A stretch of DNA of 64,000 nucleotides, taken from NCBI GenBank assembly GCA_016617855.1, contig JAECUM010001894.1, positions 1 through 64,000 of the forward strand. The letters run 5' to 3'. A program made the position numbers and the translations under genes. Below are positions 23,590 through 36,460 of the stretch, piece by piece; the first letter of the stretch is position 1, and the number at the start of each line of letters is the position of its first letter. The notes below the pieces were generated by a model. The model did no database searches. It was not told the origin of the DNA and was given only the letters and a program-made list of their open reading frames with translations. The stretch is from Megalonaias nervosa. Its lineage: Eukaryota; Mollusca; Bivalvia; Unionida; Unionidae.

Positions 23590-24425
23590 GTTTGTTTTGT
23601 GTGTACATGTTTGTGTGTACATGTTTGTGTGCAAGTGTATGTAGCGATGTTTTTGTAAGCATTTGCTGTCTGAAATGAAGATACAGTAAGTGGACTGTCA
23701 GAGAAGACATTTTTGGCTGTATATCTATGCACAAGATCAAAGTATCGTCTTTCTGAGTCAGAATTTTCTATTCAGAATTATTTGATCATTATTTTAAAAA
23801 AGCACTTTTGAGTAATTGGAATACAGTAGAAGTGATTGAATTGGATCATTTGGTTTTTTGTGTGTTTATAACATCTATTTCGTTTTCAGGAAACCAAAAT
23901 AAAATATATTAAACTAAAAATTTGAATGATTATATTTTTTTGGATGAACAAAATGCATAAAAATTAATAACATTTAGCTGGAGGTTAAAATCCATGCTTT
24001 GTGGTATATATGTACATATAAAAATTAAGGTTGGGTACCAAACAGAATTTCTGTACATGCCATGATAAGTTCTACTGTATACACCACAATTATAGTATTG
24101 TAGCAGAATTTGTTAATTGTTGATTAATAAGTTGGCATCTAAAGATGAAGTGGGCAGATTTTGCATACACTATAGTGTACAAAAACAGTGTGTTGACATT
24201 TGAGGATTTGGTCCAGATATTCACAACATCCTGTTCAACCTCCATCTTTGCATGCGTAAAACATGACAACAAAGTGGTTAAAGGTTCAGAAATATCAATT
24301 TTTTTTAAATCAAAAACTAATTTATGACAGATGCAAATATTTTGTAAAAATGGAGTTAATTTTTGGAAGCATTTTTTAGTGAAAAATGAAACATGCTTTC
24401 AATATCATTAAATTTATATGAAGAT
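23590..24425. other. Non-coding stretch, no gene seen
   Basis: Only a gtgtgtacatgtttgt duplication near 23597-23640 is noticeable. The rest is AT-rich sequence. Confidence 0.5.
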
Positions 24426-26296
24426 TGTAATGTGTCAAATTTTGAATAAGTATGGAACCTTAAAATTGAATACATTGTGCAATTTTATTACAGTCAAGCC
24501 AGAATGGTCTTTGTGGAGGGTCACTTCGACCTTTTCTTCATGTCAGTGTTAAACTTGAAAGGCCAGCATCTTTGGCTCATTTAGAATTGACCCGGGCATC
24601 ACAACGCTGCCTTGGGAAAGTAAACATTAAAGTTACCGACCATAACCGCTTGATGTAAATCCCATGTCAAATAGTCATTTTCAAAGGGAAGTTGATATGC
24701 ATCATATTTCTCAGATTCTAGGCTGTCAAAATCTGACAAAAGAAATAATTATCTTGGGGAAAAATTAGGAACTGCTGATTACAACTGGTCAGTTTAAATT
24801 AAGGTGTACACTTTGGAAGTAATGTTGAATTTTAAAGAAATGACCTTGGTCGAATTCTTTAGTTCGAGAGTTTTCCTGCAAGAGCAAAGACTCGTCTGGC
24901 TCTGGGGAAAAACTAAGGAATAGTGTTTTCCTCATTAAACAAGTAAAAGGGACCAGGTGGCTGTCTTGTAAGAAAAGACAGGCTTTCATGCTAGGACGCG
25001 CAATTTCTGAAAGAGAACAGCATTAAGGTATGCAATTTTAATTTTCCATGTAATTTTCTATTTTATTTGTCCTGTTTATGCAAATGTGTTTGACATGACT
25101 AGGATTCATACTATGTATTGTTTATTCGATTTCATGGAAATCTGTCGATATGCTAGAGTTGTTATGCAATTTATTTCTTTAATTTTACAGTTACTAGTTC
25201 ATTGATAGAATTGACTGATTGCATGCGATCCAAAATTTCAGATGTGTAGGATTTCTTAGGGTTATATGAATTAATTTCCTTTGTTAGTATGATACTGATT
25301 ATCTTGAGTTAATGATAATTGCATATTTATATATGATTTTGTAATGCTTAAATAATCTTCTAGGTTAGGGATTACTGTGAGCTAGAAGTTAGTGAATCTT
25401 ATGCAATAGTAATTGAGCATGTATGTTATTGAGTGGAACTGACTAGGTTGGATGTCTAAGGAGTCATGTGGTAGCATATGCAGAGAAATACAGGAATTTG
25501 TTTATATGCATCGCTCACATGTTAATTTGTGGTCAGTCGCTGTGTAGCGAAAGTGGTGATCTATCGAATTAGGCCAGACTTGGATGTATATTACAGGGGT
25601 CATTTGTAACTAGAGATGACGATTGTACCTTACTCAAAATACAGTCTAAATTTGTAAGGACCATTAATCATTAAGGTCACATTATGTCAGAATTTATGCA
25701 GTGTTTGGATAGCTAGTTTATTCTTTCTGAGTAACGAAAGTGAGAGAATTTTATATACGTATAGAAGATGTTACATATAGAGATTCAGTGATAATCTTGT
25801 CATTCAGGGAAACAGCTCCCAGGAACAGACGGGGACAGTCTGAAGACGGAAGTCCAGAAAGAGATGAAGTGTTCAGAATAGAAAGATCAAGGAAGATCAA
25901 CGTATACACGTGAAGATGGGAAGACGTGTGATACACGGAGACAAAGACAGAAGCGACGCTAGGTGATGCAAGTCAGGCGTGGACATTGTGCTCTTTTCAC
26001 CACTGATTACCATGATGAACAAATCCAAAATAGAACACTGCTATTGAAATTCTGTTAACAAAAATTTGTTTGAATTGAACCTGACTATTAGTTTTTTGTT
26101 ATTGATTAAATTTTTATTTTCTTGTCTAAAGGGGGCGCGTATTGTATTATTTCTTCTTAATAGTTTTGCTCAGTTCTCTGTTGATGTTCTATCTATCCAC
26201 TCACACCGGGCAATAAAATCGAGGGAGGTCATCCTCTAGATAACGACAGCCAAATCTAATTAACTACCCCTCTTTACTAAGAGGGACAATGTTACA
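24426..26296 (+). mobile_element. Probable solo LTR, family L, copy B
   Basis: Starts tgtaatg and ends gttaca, with possible flanking 5-mers aagat and aaggt (four of five match). Its right-hand third aligns with copy A at 32.0-34.1 kb: gggcncgtnt, a ctcagntct segment, ccgggcaa (near 26207), and ctctagataacga (26234-26246) followed by cagccaaa. No coding region is visible inside. Strand is the one in which the shared blocks read forward. The left boundary is less certain than the right. Confidence 0.55.
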
Positions 26297-26559
26297 AAGG
26301 TTACTTGAGAATTTCTTATTGATAGAAATAGCGCAGTTCCGATATAGTGGGAAGGAGACCATAGTACGTTTGAACCAGAGTAAAATACTGTGGTAAGCTA
26401 GTAGATTGGTAATACCATGCAACTATAGTAAATATAAAACACACTGATGAATGTTACTATCATTTGCAGAAATTTATAAATTTACCATTTGTTTTCTTTT
26501 GTTTTGTCAATTTTAGCTCTCCTGATCATATACGAGAAGAGCTTAAGAGATTGCCTGAT

Positions 26560-27300
26560 ACCCGTTATTCATCATCCAGTGTCTGTTTTCTGACATCCAT
26601 TTGTCCATTAGTATAAATTTGTTATGGCTACTCCTCGTAAACTACTTGGAGGCTTCAGTGGTAACCAATTGAAAGTCTTGTTATTGCTACTACTTGGAGG
26701 CTTCAGTGGTAACCATTTGAAAATCTTGTTATTGCTACTATTCGTGGACTGAAAGTCATGTTGACATGGGTTTTCACCAGAAGACTTCATGTGATGTCTA
26801 GTTGGTGATATGAGTGTATGTGTGTGTGATTTGGATTTTTAACATAGCTTTAACAATTATTCAGTCAAGTCACTATGATGTCTGCAGTGTGGCAGTTTAT
26901 AGTGATGTTTACCACTGGGGTGTCATGCTGCAGACATGTAGCACGATGTCCCACTCGGTCACATTATCCTGACACCAGGCCGACCAGTCCTAACAATAAC
27001 CTCTTAATTCTGAGTACCAAGTGAAGCAGCTGCTAGTACCATATTTATAAGTCTTTGGTTTGACTCAGCCGGGGTTTGAACCCTCAACCTCCTGCATCTG
27101 AGGCAGATGCTCTAACCATTAGGCCACCGGAGCGATGGTGATATATGAAGAAGGTTCCACTCAAAAATCCAATATGGCCACCATAGCAACAATCTTGAAG
27201 AACTTACTATTGCTACTACTGTCCTCCTAGCCAATGTCAAAAGCAACATCAGGATATGGGTTGCACTGTCAAAACTCCTTATTTCTGACTCCCCGTCACA
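26560..27300. repeat. Degenerate repeat family D1, split by a SINE
   Basis: The same modules as at 3.4-4.5 kb: tgtccattagtataa, atggctactcctc, ttgaaagtcttgttattgct and gttttcaccagaagacttc leading to tgatgtctagttggtgat. After the SINE the module continues with aaatccaatatggccaccat and atcttgaaga. A local duplication of a segment containing cttggaggcttcagtggtaa lies at 26642-26740. Confidence 0.75.
26812..27135 (-). mobile_element. SINE-A copy 3 with 9-bp target duplication
   Basis: Complete on the minus strand: an A-box-like ggtggcctaatggttagagc, a B-box gggtttgaacccc variant, the family body, and the end gttaaaaatccaaatcacac with a short CA-type tail. Flanking copies of tggtgatat at 26803-26811 and 27136-27144 are the target-site duplication. 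The insertion interrupts a D1 repeat module, so D1 was already here. Confidence 0.92.
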
Positions 27301-27899
27301 AAAGCAGCTAAAAATACAATGACTGACCCATGTAGTACATGGGACACAGTTAAGTACAAATGCAGTGACATACGTTACGCATACAAGTACATGAATTGGT
27401 TTCATTACACATTAAATCATTTCATCAGAATTACTGTCAAGATTATTACTATAATGACGACCTTCGTACATGAATAATCTCAGTGAATTATAAGAACTCA
27501 GATATAGTTCATCCTTCAGTGCATGCAGCATTCAATTTTTTATATTCATTTTGTCGGTTCAGTTATAAAAATGTCTACCTTGAAAATGACTATACTCTAC
27601 AAATACCCAGGTTGTGGTTGAATATTCACAGATAGAGAACTTGAGTTAATCTGGATTCTCTCTGCATGTACTTCACACATGCAGCATTGGGTGAACCGAA
27701 CACTGTGTTTTGAAATAATTAATGATGAAAATAAACCACCCTCTGGTAATGCTAAATGTAGCAATGAAACTGAGTACATTTTCCTTCATATAATATGCCT
27801 TGGCATTAAGTACCCAATATTCTGTGACATCAATGAATATGCATGCAGCATACTTTTTGTGTATTCAATGGAATTGTTCATAACAACAATTTCCCTAGA
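27301..27899. other. Non-coding stretch, no gene seen
   Basis: No exon recognised. Small tgcatgcagc-type palindromic words are scattered through it. Confidence 0.45.
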
Positions 27900-28013
27900 C
27901 ATTATAGAATAATCAAAGATAGACAACACATATCCATTATAGAATAATCAAAGATAGACAACACATATGCATTATAGAATAATCAATGATAGACAACACA
28001 TATGCATTATAGA
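27900..28013. repeat. 35-bp minisatellite, three copies plus partial
   Basis: Units starting cattatagaataatcaa begin at 27900, 27935 and 27970, with a partial unit at 28005. They are almost identical, so recent. Confidence 0.92.
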
Positions 28014-29957
28014 AAATTATTCTGGTATTTCTGGTGAGATAACTTTTAATTCTGTGTAATAAGGCTAATTTTGTGTAATAAGGCTAATTTTGAGATCTAA
28101 AAATATAACAGGGTTATCACCACAAACTAATGACAAGATCAACGATAGACATTAATATAGTCTTGTGTAGATCTTGATATGTGTACCGGTAAATGTTGCC
28201 ATGGCTTCAGATTTTCTGATGGAATAACAAATGATTACAATGCAGAGCTGAATGATAAAAAATCACCAAGAAAGTCTGTGATGATCATGCATTATGTGTG
28301 TCAATTATTGGATGGATAAAATCTTGCTTCACATGATGTTTTTTTTCATTATTATTTTAACATTTCTACTATGACAAATATATCATCAGATACTGTTCTC
28401 CATTTCTTGTCCTCACTTGTGCATTCAGACATTGATATGATCAGAATTATTTAGGTGTCTAAACATTGCAGATAGTTGACAATTCTTAAGATAAAATATT
28501 TAATCTCTTATAGTTGAAAATTTGTAAAAGAAAATTATTCTTTTTGTTGATTGTAAATTAGGATAACACTTGAATGTGATATCCCTTATGGATGATTTCT
28601 GTAATAGGGAATGCAAATCAAGGACAGACCCAGTCTACAAGCACCATTTTCACAAACCTGCATACGCCAGTTATATATGAAGCTTGCTATTCAGTTTACT
28701 TGTAAAGCTGAAAATCGGGGGTACACTTGTTTACGACCAGAAGTCTTCTTCATTTATGTGGTGTATCAGTATTGAACCTAGGTTCCAAAGTGCAGGGAAA
28801 TTATGTCCCCCTGCCCTTCAAATTTACGGTACACAAATTTCTAACCAACAAAGATACTAGTATGGACTAGTGATGGTAAACCCCCTCCCCCAACATATCA
28901 GATCTTACTACAGGGTTTGTACGCTTCTTTGGAAGTACTGGACTTTGGATTTTAAAATTCAGGACTTAAAAATCCTCAAAAATTGACATTTTAGTTTTAA
29001 AGTCTGTGAGAAATTTTGTTTATTCCTTTAAAATTATTTTGGACCATTTTGTATCATGCATTTCTTGGAAGATTGACGTGTGTGGTTCATTGATGATCCC
29101 TGCTTTTTTTGTGTTGTCTATGTTTTTCCAGTTTATCACTTGTCATTTCATATAGAATTTAAATTTTTCTGTCTTTTTCTGAAGTCTTGGAAACTTGTGA
29201 GACCCATGAACTTTTGCCATCATAACTTTTGTTGCCTGCATTACACTGTCATTTTTTCCTTGGACAGTTATTTTATTGTTGTAAATTTTTGATCAAGTGC
29301 TCAAAAAATATTTACGTGTTTGAACATCAGATTATTTTGAAAAGATCCACACCATGGAATTTTCCATTCCTGATCATGCTCTCATTTTACTTTACTCTTC
29401 ACTCATTTTCTGCCAGCATTTATTATAACAATTCCCATGCTTTATTGCTTATTACTGGATAATTCATGAAGTGTTAAAATGTGTATTTATGCAAGCTTTT
29501 TCGCCCCACAAATGTAGTCCTTGTCATCAGTTCAACCTCAAACATAGAGAACACAAGTGGGAATCAGTGAATTTGCATTCCAACTCTGTAGGCTATTATT
29601 AATTGCAGGAAATATTTTAAATTGGAAATTAGCCATCATCAATCATCAAGTTTTTATTTTCTTTAGTGAATTTGGCCACTGATAGCGTCAGCATGGGCGT
29701 GGACTGATGCACACTGAAGGAAAAGGTGGATTTTATTATTTTCCTTACACAGGTGTTAAGATTTGGGGTGCTTAGGACATTTGTGGGTAACCCACAATCC
29801 CATGCTCAAGATGCAACATTTTGTATGACATGGTCATGTGATTGCAGAATCATGAAACAAAGGATAATTAGATAACATTAATTATGGCTTCATTTTCAAT
29901 AAATCAAATGTACACTATCCTGTGTAGTGTTTACATAATGTACACAATCCTTTGGAG
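28014..29957. other. Non-coding stretch with small duplications
   Basis: No gene recognised. A ~20-bp duplication (gtgtaataaggctaatttt) lies near 28053-28090 and a ~32-bp duplication (aatgtacac and gtagtgt) near 29906-29957. A cagggtttgtacgcttc stretch near 28913, followed by taaaattcaggacttaaaa, recalls termini of widespread non-autonomous DNA elements, but no second end was found. Confidence 0.45.
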
Positions 29958-30740
29958 TGTATTATTATGACTCTATGGTCTTAAAATAAATGACAGAAAA
30001 GAGTGAGAAGCAACAAGCTTTGTAAAATTCAACAAATAGTTTATTTCCCTAGAATACAAAGTGAAAATGTAAAGAAAGAAAGGAACTTACAGTATTGCAA
30101 ATTAAATCCCAAATAATCTGAGAATTACAGACACAAGCCCTAATAATTAAAGTTCTGATTAAACTTTAGTGGAAATCCAAATTAAATCCAATGCTGATGT
30201 TGTTGATGTGCCTGTGGTGGCCCATATAATGCTAATGTGCCAACAGTCTTTTGTTGGATCACAATAATACAATCCAAGAATATATCCTTATTTCAAATTT
30301 TAGGATAAATTCAAGTTTCTATTTCCATGAATGTTATTTTTGAAGACCACTTTGTATTTCTAGAGAAGAATAATTGAATTAAATAATTTGAATAAATAAA
30401 ATTACAGCCCACATGATTTTCTGGACACAACAATACTACATCTGATTCTGCTAAGATCTTACAGAATGAATGGACAATTTTTCCAGTAACAAGATTAAAG
30501 TCCTCTACTTGACCTCAGGCCACAATTAGCATTTTGTATATAAAAAAAATAACAAACTATTACCTGATGAAAAACGACCTTTTAGAAACTTCTTTTATAA
30601 AATAAAATTTTATAATAATTGGAAGATCTGGTACTAAAATTATAGGATGTGGAATATATCAGGTAGGCCAGGTATATTTATAGGGGAATTTCAATAACCT
30701 AGACCCAGACCCAAATAAATACGTTTACTTCTAAAGCACC
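29958..30740 (-). mobile_element. Gypsy-family LTR, probable solo copy
   Basis: Aligns in the same orientation with the LTR at 14009-14942. Shared blocks include gactctatggtcttaaaata, caacaagctttgtaaaa, agtttatttccctagaatac, acttacagtattgcaaatt and cacaattagcattttgta. No pol sequence is attached on either side, so a solo LTR is likely. The right edge is unclear and could lie as far as about 31017, where ataaca meets the 58-bp array. Confidence 0.75.
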
Positions 30741-31014
30741 AAACCAGATCTTTTCCATTGTGAGTGCTGGAGCAAAAATGTTGGACAAAGACATGAAGAG
30801 CCTGAGAAAACTTCAAAAATTCTGGTGGTTTTGAAAAACTGATTACATAGCGGCAATGGGGGACTCTGAATGGTCAAACACAGGCCAGAAAAGCCCTTCA
30901 AAAGTTCAAAACTAGGGTTCACTCAAGAATTTCCCGATATTATAGAATTGCAAACAGGCATTTCATTGATAAAGCAAGGTAAATCACTTTGACCTTAACA
31001 TGACCTAAGATATA

Positions 31015-32046
31015 ACAAAGATATGCACATCATTTCATCAAATGACATGGAAATGGCATCCCTCCCACCAAAACAAAGATATGCACATCATTTCATCACA
31101 TGCGTGGAAATGACATCCCTCCCACCAAAACAAAGATATGCACATCATTTCATCACATGACATAGAAATGACATCCCTCCCACCAAAATGAAGATATGCA
31201 CATCATTTTGTCACATGACATCCCTCCCACCAAACAAAGATCTGCACATCATTTCATCACATGACATGGAAATGACATCCCTTCCACCAAAACAAAGATT
31301 TGCACATCATTTCATCACATACATGGAAATGACATCCCTCCCACCAAAACAAAAATATCCACATCATTTCATCACATGACATGGAAATGGCATCACTCCC
31401 ACCAAAACAAAGATATACACATCATTTCATCACACAACATGGAAATGACATCACTCCCACCAAAACAAAGATATGCACATCATTTCATCACATGCATGGA
31501 AATGACATCCCTCCCACCAAAACGAAGATATGCACATCATTTCATCACATGACATCCCTCCCACCAAAACAATGATCTGCACGTCATTTCATCACATGAC
31601 ATGGAAATGACATCCCTCCCACCAAAACAAAGATATGCACATCATTTCATCACATGACATGGAAATGACATCCCTCCCACCAAAACAAAGATATCCACAT
31701 CATTTCATCACATGACATGGAAATGGCATCACTCCCACCAAAAGAAAGATATACACATCATTTCATCACATGACATGGAAATGACATCACTCCCACCAAA
31801 ACAAAGATATGCACATCATTTCATCACATGACATGGAAATGACATCCCTCCCACTAAAACAAAGATATGCACATCATTTCATCACGTACATGGAAATGAC
31901 ATCCCTTCCACCAAAACAAAGATATGCATGTCATTTCATCACATACATGGAAATGGCATCCCTCCCACCAAAACAAAGATATACACATCATTTCATCACA
32001 TGACATGGAAATGACATCCCTCCCACCAAAACAAAGATATGCACAT
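31015..32046. repeat. 58-bp satellite-like array, left block
   Basis: About eighteen units of a 58-bp repeat, caaagatatgcacatcattt then catcacatgacatggaaatg then acatccctcccaccaaaa. Some shorter 46-47 bp units lack the acatggaaatg segment. Open frames of 60-100 codons in both directions are produced by the repeat and shift frame from unit to unit. Confidence 0.95.
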
Positions 32047-34058
32047 TGTAATGGTGCAAATTTCTGTCGATCTTTGAAGAACACATTAAGCTGGACAGGT
32101 GAACGATTAATTAAATTTATGGGAACTGGTGCGTGTTTAAATTGCCGCAATGCACTGATTGGCAAATGTCACTGTCATGGAAGCAGTGGTTCCTAATTAA
32201 GCCTTCGTTTATTTAACTGAAAAGGATAGGGGTTACCTTCCGATCTGTGTCGAGAACTGTCAATTTTGAATTTTTCCAGGAATCAATATTTGGTAATCTG
32301 AGGTTGTCAGGCGGACTGCATTTTTAGAGCCTAGTCAGGGGGGAATATATTTAATTCTGATTGGTTACGCTGAATAAGGGGTCGTGATTCCACATGAAAA
32401 CTATCGGTTTAAATGTGCTTATCGCAACACTTTTAATCAGTCGACACCATTTTCTGCAAGAGAAAACAAAGGTAGAAGATTCCGGGTCAAATTTAGAAGA
32501 AATTCACTCGTAATTAGGATCTAAGAGATCGGATGTCTTGAAAAATCTACAAACACAATTCTAGCAGTAAAAGCTTGAAGATACAAGGTATTCTGAGTCA
32601 GTCTCATGTAATTTCTTGATATCCATATGATGATTTGTTGATTTATTTGCTTATATTTGCATGAATTTATTTGGTTAGATTTGTGGATCCATTCTCTTGA
32701 TATGATTACAATTGTGTGATGATTTGTTTGATTTATTTGCTTATATTAGCATGAATTTATCTGGTTAGATTCGTAGATCAATTTTCTTGATTATGAATAC
32801 AACTGTGTGAGTTCATCTTTATGAATCTGTACAATGATATTCTTTGTATAAGTTTGATGAATTGTTTGAACGTATCGTCTTGTTTGTTATAGGTAAATAT
32901 GTATCTAGAATTTCATACCTTACTTTAGTGATATGAGTTATGAGAATCCGTGTAAATTCTCCAATTTAGATAGTATCACATATGATAAAGACTTGATTGC
33001 GTATTGACTGAAATTAATGTTGTTAAACCATGTGAAATTAATGTTGTTAAACCATGTAGTGAGGTTTCATATATGCTAGAGACTTGAATGTGTGTATTCG
33101 CTATAAATACCATAGTTGAGTCATGTAAGGAATTTAATTCATTCATTTGTGTAATTAAGTTGGGACTGGAACTGATGTCTCGGGATGTTGTTACTGTAAG
33201 CCAGTTGAAATAGCCATTAGGAAGTACATTAATCTTAGGAAACTAGGTTTGTTTATGGTCTGCCATGTTTAGTTAGACCAGATGGCTGTTGGTATCTGTT
33301 TGAATTCTGATAGAACTTATCTTACATTAACGAGAGGAGAAAGTATGATCTCTTCCCAGTAGGGTACCTAACAGAATACTTAGGTCACCGTTTGTTTACT
33401 TTTGGAAGGTGAGATAGTTCCACGGGAAGTATCCACATGATGTATCCATGGGACATATCCATGGGAAGTATCCACGTGACATATCACGTACTTACAAAAC
33501 CAAAGTGACCACACAAAGTTGGAGGCCGAAAGAGGCGGGACACCTGAAAATTTGGAAAAGGGAAAAGTGGAAAGGACCCAGACTTACAGGCACAAGGAAG
33601 TCAAAGAACAGTCGCAGTGAATTTGGACTGAACCAGAACCATCAGGTTATGAATCTGTACAAGGCAGTGATTTGGATCTTTTCACTCAATTCGATGATGA
33701 ATTAATTCTATCGCTTAACTGACCGGCTATTTGCATAAGCATATTTGTATTTGAAATTCTTTGAATAACTTAAATCAAAAAGTGTATCTTTCTAATGTAA
33801 TGCATTATCACAATTGTTTATGAATTTGATTGTTTATGAATTTTTGAGTAAATTTTATTGTTGTACATGCACCAGGGCTCGTGTCATTCTGTTCTATATA
33901 TCTGCTCAGATCTTTATCTATTCCATCTATAAGTTTCACACTTTATGTTGATATTTACTCGTTCCGGGCAAATTACACCGTCAGCGATCACCCTCTAGAT
34001 AACGATAACCAAAACCATACAACCCACCCAAACAAAGCTGGTGGGGAGTACCGCAACA
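32047..34058 (+). mobile_element. Solo LTR, family L, copy A, with 5-bp duplication
   Basis: A 2,012-bp insert interrupts the 58-bp array. It begins tgtaatggtgc and ends ccgcaaca (TG...CA), and is flanked by cacat at 32042-32046 and 34059-34063, both of which belong to the array motif. These are the marks of LTR integration. The inside has no recognisable protein frame, tandemly duplicated segments, a purine-rich stretch (33520-33610), and near the right end ccgggcaa (33964) and ctctagataacga (33993-34005), also found in copy B. A long LTR left by LTR-LTR recombination is the simplest reading. Confidence 0.8.
32629..32812. repeat. ~91-bp duplication inside the family L LTR
   Basis: Two copies of a segment with atgatttg, tgatttatttgcttatatt, gcatgaatttat and ggttagatt follow each other, differing at scattered sites. 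A second short duplication (gaaattaatgttgttaaacc) lies at 33009-33055. Confidence 0.85.
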
Positions 34059-34715
34059 CACATCATTTCATCACATACATGGAAATGACATCCCTCCCAC
34101 CAAAACAAAGATATGCACATCATTTCATCACATGACATCCCTCCCACCAAAACAAAGATATGCACATCATTTCATCACATGACATCCCTCCCACCAAAAC
34201 AAAGATATGCACATCATTTCATCACATATATGGAAATGACATCTCTCCCACCAAAACAAAGATATGCACATCATTTCATCACATACATGGAAATGACATC
34301 CCTCCCACCAAAACAAAGATATGCACATCATTTCATCACATGACATCCCTCCGACTAAAACAAAGATATGCACATCATTTCATCACATACATGGAAATGA
34401 CATCTCTCCCACCAAAACAAAGATATGCACATCATTTCATCACATACATGGAAATGACATCTCTCCCACCAAAACAAAGATATGCACATCATTTCATCAC
34501 ATGCATGGAAATGACATCCCTCCCACCAAAACAAAAGATATGCACATCATTTCATCACATGCATGGAAATGACATCCCTCCCACCAAAACAAAAGATATG
34601 CACATCATTTCATCACATGCATGGAAATGACATCCCTCCCACCAAAACAAAGATCTGCACATCATTTCATCACATGCATTTAAATGACATCCCTCCCACC
34701 AAAACAACAATGATA
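34059..34715. repeat. 58-bp satellite-like array, right block
   Basis: About twelve more units of the array that was split by the LTR. Here units mostly read catacatggaaatg or catgcatggaaatg, while the left block mostly has catgacatggaaatg. Several 46-bp short units are also present. The array ends at about 34710 in aacaacaatgatagc. Confidence 0.95.
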
Positions 34716-35317
34716 GCTTTGTTGCAGTAAGACCTTATTGCACACTTGACACCGTTACAGAGGCAGAATACTTTGTTTCTTTCTTGTGGAGTACAATAGT
34801 CTTGTTTTATTTCAGCTGTATTCAGAAATGTTGAGTACAAGATGAATATCAGAGCTATAAAAAGTTAATTGTCCATTTTAAAGTGAATTTTCCTTTTTCT
34901 TGCTCATCTAAGAGTATAGTGACCATACTGAGATATGTACAACACTGTTTTAGAGTCAGAAAATTACTGATTTTATTAGATTTTCATCTTGAAAATACCA
35001 AATTAGGTTTAAAATTACATATTTGTGAGATGGTGATTACAGATGTTAATGCTTGAATGCTGGCATTGCCTAATTCCTAAATGGTTGTAAACCTTTCTGA
35101 AGTCCTTTCCAGTCCTTCTCTTTGTCTTTTATTACTGTCAGCTTCATTTGAAAATGTACTGAATTTTGATGGAATATTCTTATATCTTTTTACAGGAAGG
35201 AAGTGTTCTTGAACAGCTTGTTGGTCACTGGATGTATTTCTACTAAGTTGGGGTTATCCAGTAGCTAAAAGTCTTCTGTGATATTACAAGTAATTTGTTG
35301 TGTTAGCAAGACAGGCC
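34716..35317. other. Non-coding stretch, no gene seen
   Basis: Nothing recognised between two arrays. Confidence 0.5.
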
Positions 35318-35700
35318 TGCAGAGATATTACCAGCATTTCATGGTGTAAAGAAGGTAAACCTGGAGTGATATTATCAACATTTTATGGTGTAAAGTAGAT
35401 AAGCTGGCAATGACACTACCAGCATTTCATTGTATAGAGAAGATAAGCCTGCAGTGATATTACCAGCATTTCATGGTGTAGAGAAGATAAGCCTGCAGTG
35501 ATATTACCAGCATTTCATGCTGTAGAAAAGATGAACCTGCAGTGATATTACCAGCATTTCATGGTGTGAAGAAGATAAGCCTGCAGTGATATTATCAGCA
35601 TTTCATGCTGTAGAGAAGATAAACCTGCAGTGATATTACCAGCATTTCATGCTGTAGAGAAGATAAGCCTGCAGTGATATTACCAGCATTTCATTGTGTT
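35318..35700. repeat. 44-bp minisatellite, about nine copies
   Basis: Units of gcagtgatattaccagcatt, then tcatggtgtagagaagataa, then gcct repeat head to tail. The first two or three units are more diverged than the rest. Confidence 0.93.
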
Positions 35701-35739
35701 AACTAAACAAGTGTGCAGTGATTTTTTATCCTTTATCAA

Positions 35740-35830
35740 CAAAGGAACATAATGGCATAATGACCTCTACAAAAGAACATAATGGCATAATGACCTCTAC
35801 AAAGGAACATAATGGCATAATGACCTCTAC
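35740..35830. repeat. 30-bp minisatellite, three copies
   Basis: Units of caaaggaacataatggcata then atgacctcta begin at 35740, 35770 and 35800 and are nearly identical. Confidence 0.95.
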
Positions 35831-36460
35831 AGTGACAGTATTCTGATTCCATTTTTTACATTATTGTTCTTGGATATTTTATGTTGAGTGGAAAATGTAT
35901 TATGCAGTCATGTGATTGGAGTTTTTTCCCACCGGACTGTGGAAATAATATGTAACAGCAATCTTTAGTTCAGGTTTTGGATATTTTTGAAGGTTTTCAG
36001 GAATTCAGACTGATGTTGTAGTTCTTTGATAATTTTGAATATAAATTGTGCCAATTTCCATACCCTGGAATAGAATAATCATAAATATTATGGAAGGAGA
36101 GAAATAATGTACCTTCATTAAGATAACCAAAGCATCTGAGTGAAAGAAGACTTAATTCAGTACATGTGATTCTCACCATTGTTTTCTGGAATTTATGCCA
36201 CAAAGGTAATATATTATTAAGTTTGCTATTTAAATTTTTAGAATTACTTTATATTATTAAAGGTAGATAAATTGTTGCTCAATATTTTATTAGGTGTTTT
36301 TTTTGTATTTGTTATAGGAAGGATGATGCATCACATCTAAATGACTGTAATGTTTTGTGTTCAAAAAGTATTCCGGTACAGGTATCTCTAGCATATGTTT
36401 ATGAAAGGGGCAAATGTTTTTTATGAAAGCATCTTACTGTTAAAACCCTATCTGGCCTCT
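35831..36460. other. Non-coding stretch, no gene seen
   Basis: AT-rich, no motif or element recognised. Confidence 0.5.

Noticed and set aside
28908..29060. Complete MITE starting cagggtttgtacgcttc
   Set aside because: Only one terminus-like segment was seen. No inverted partner or target duplication was found downstream.
31188..34630. Repeat-peptide ORFs (MEMTSLPPKQRYAHHFIT type)
   Set aside because: The 58-bp unit is not a multiple of three, so frames break or switch every few units. This is the satellite translated.
31015..34715. CRISPR-like regularly repeated array
   Set aside because: Units are contiguous 58-bp tandem repeats without unique spacers, in a clearly eukaryotic sequence with retrotransposons. 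It is a satellite split by an LTR.
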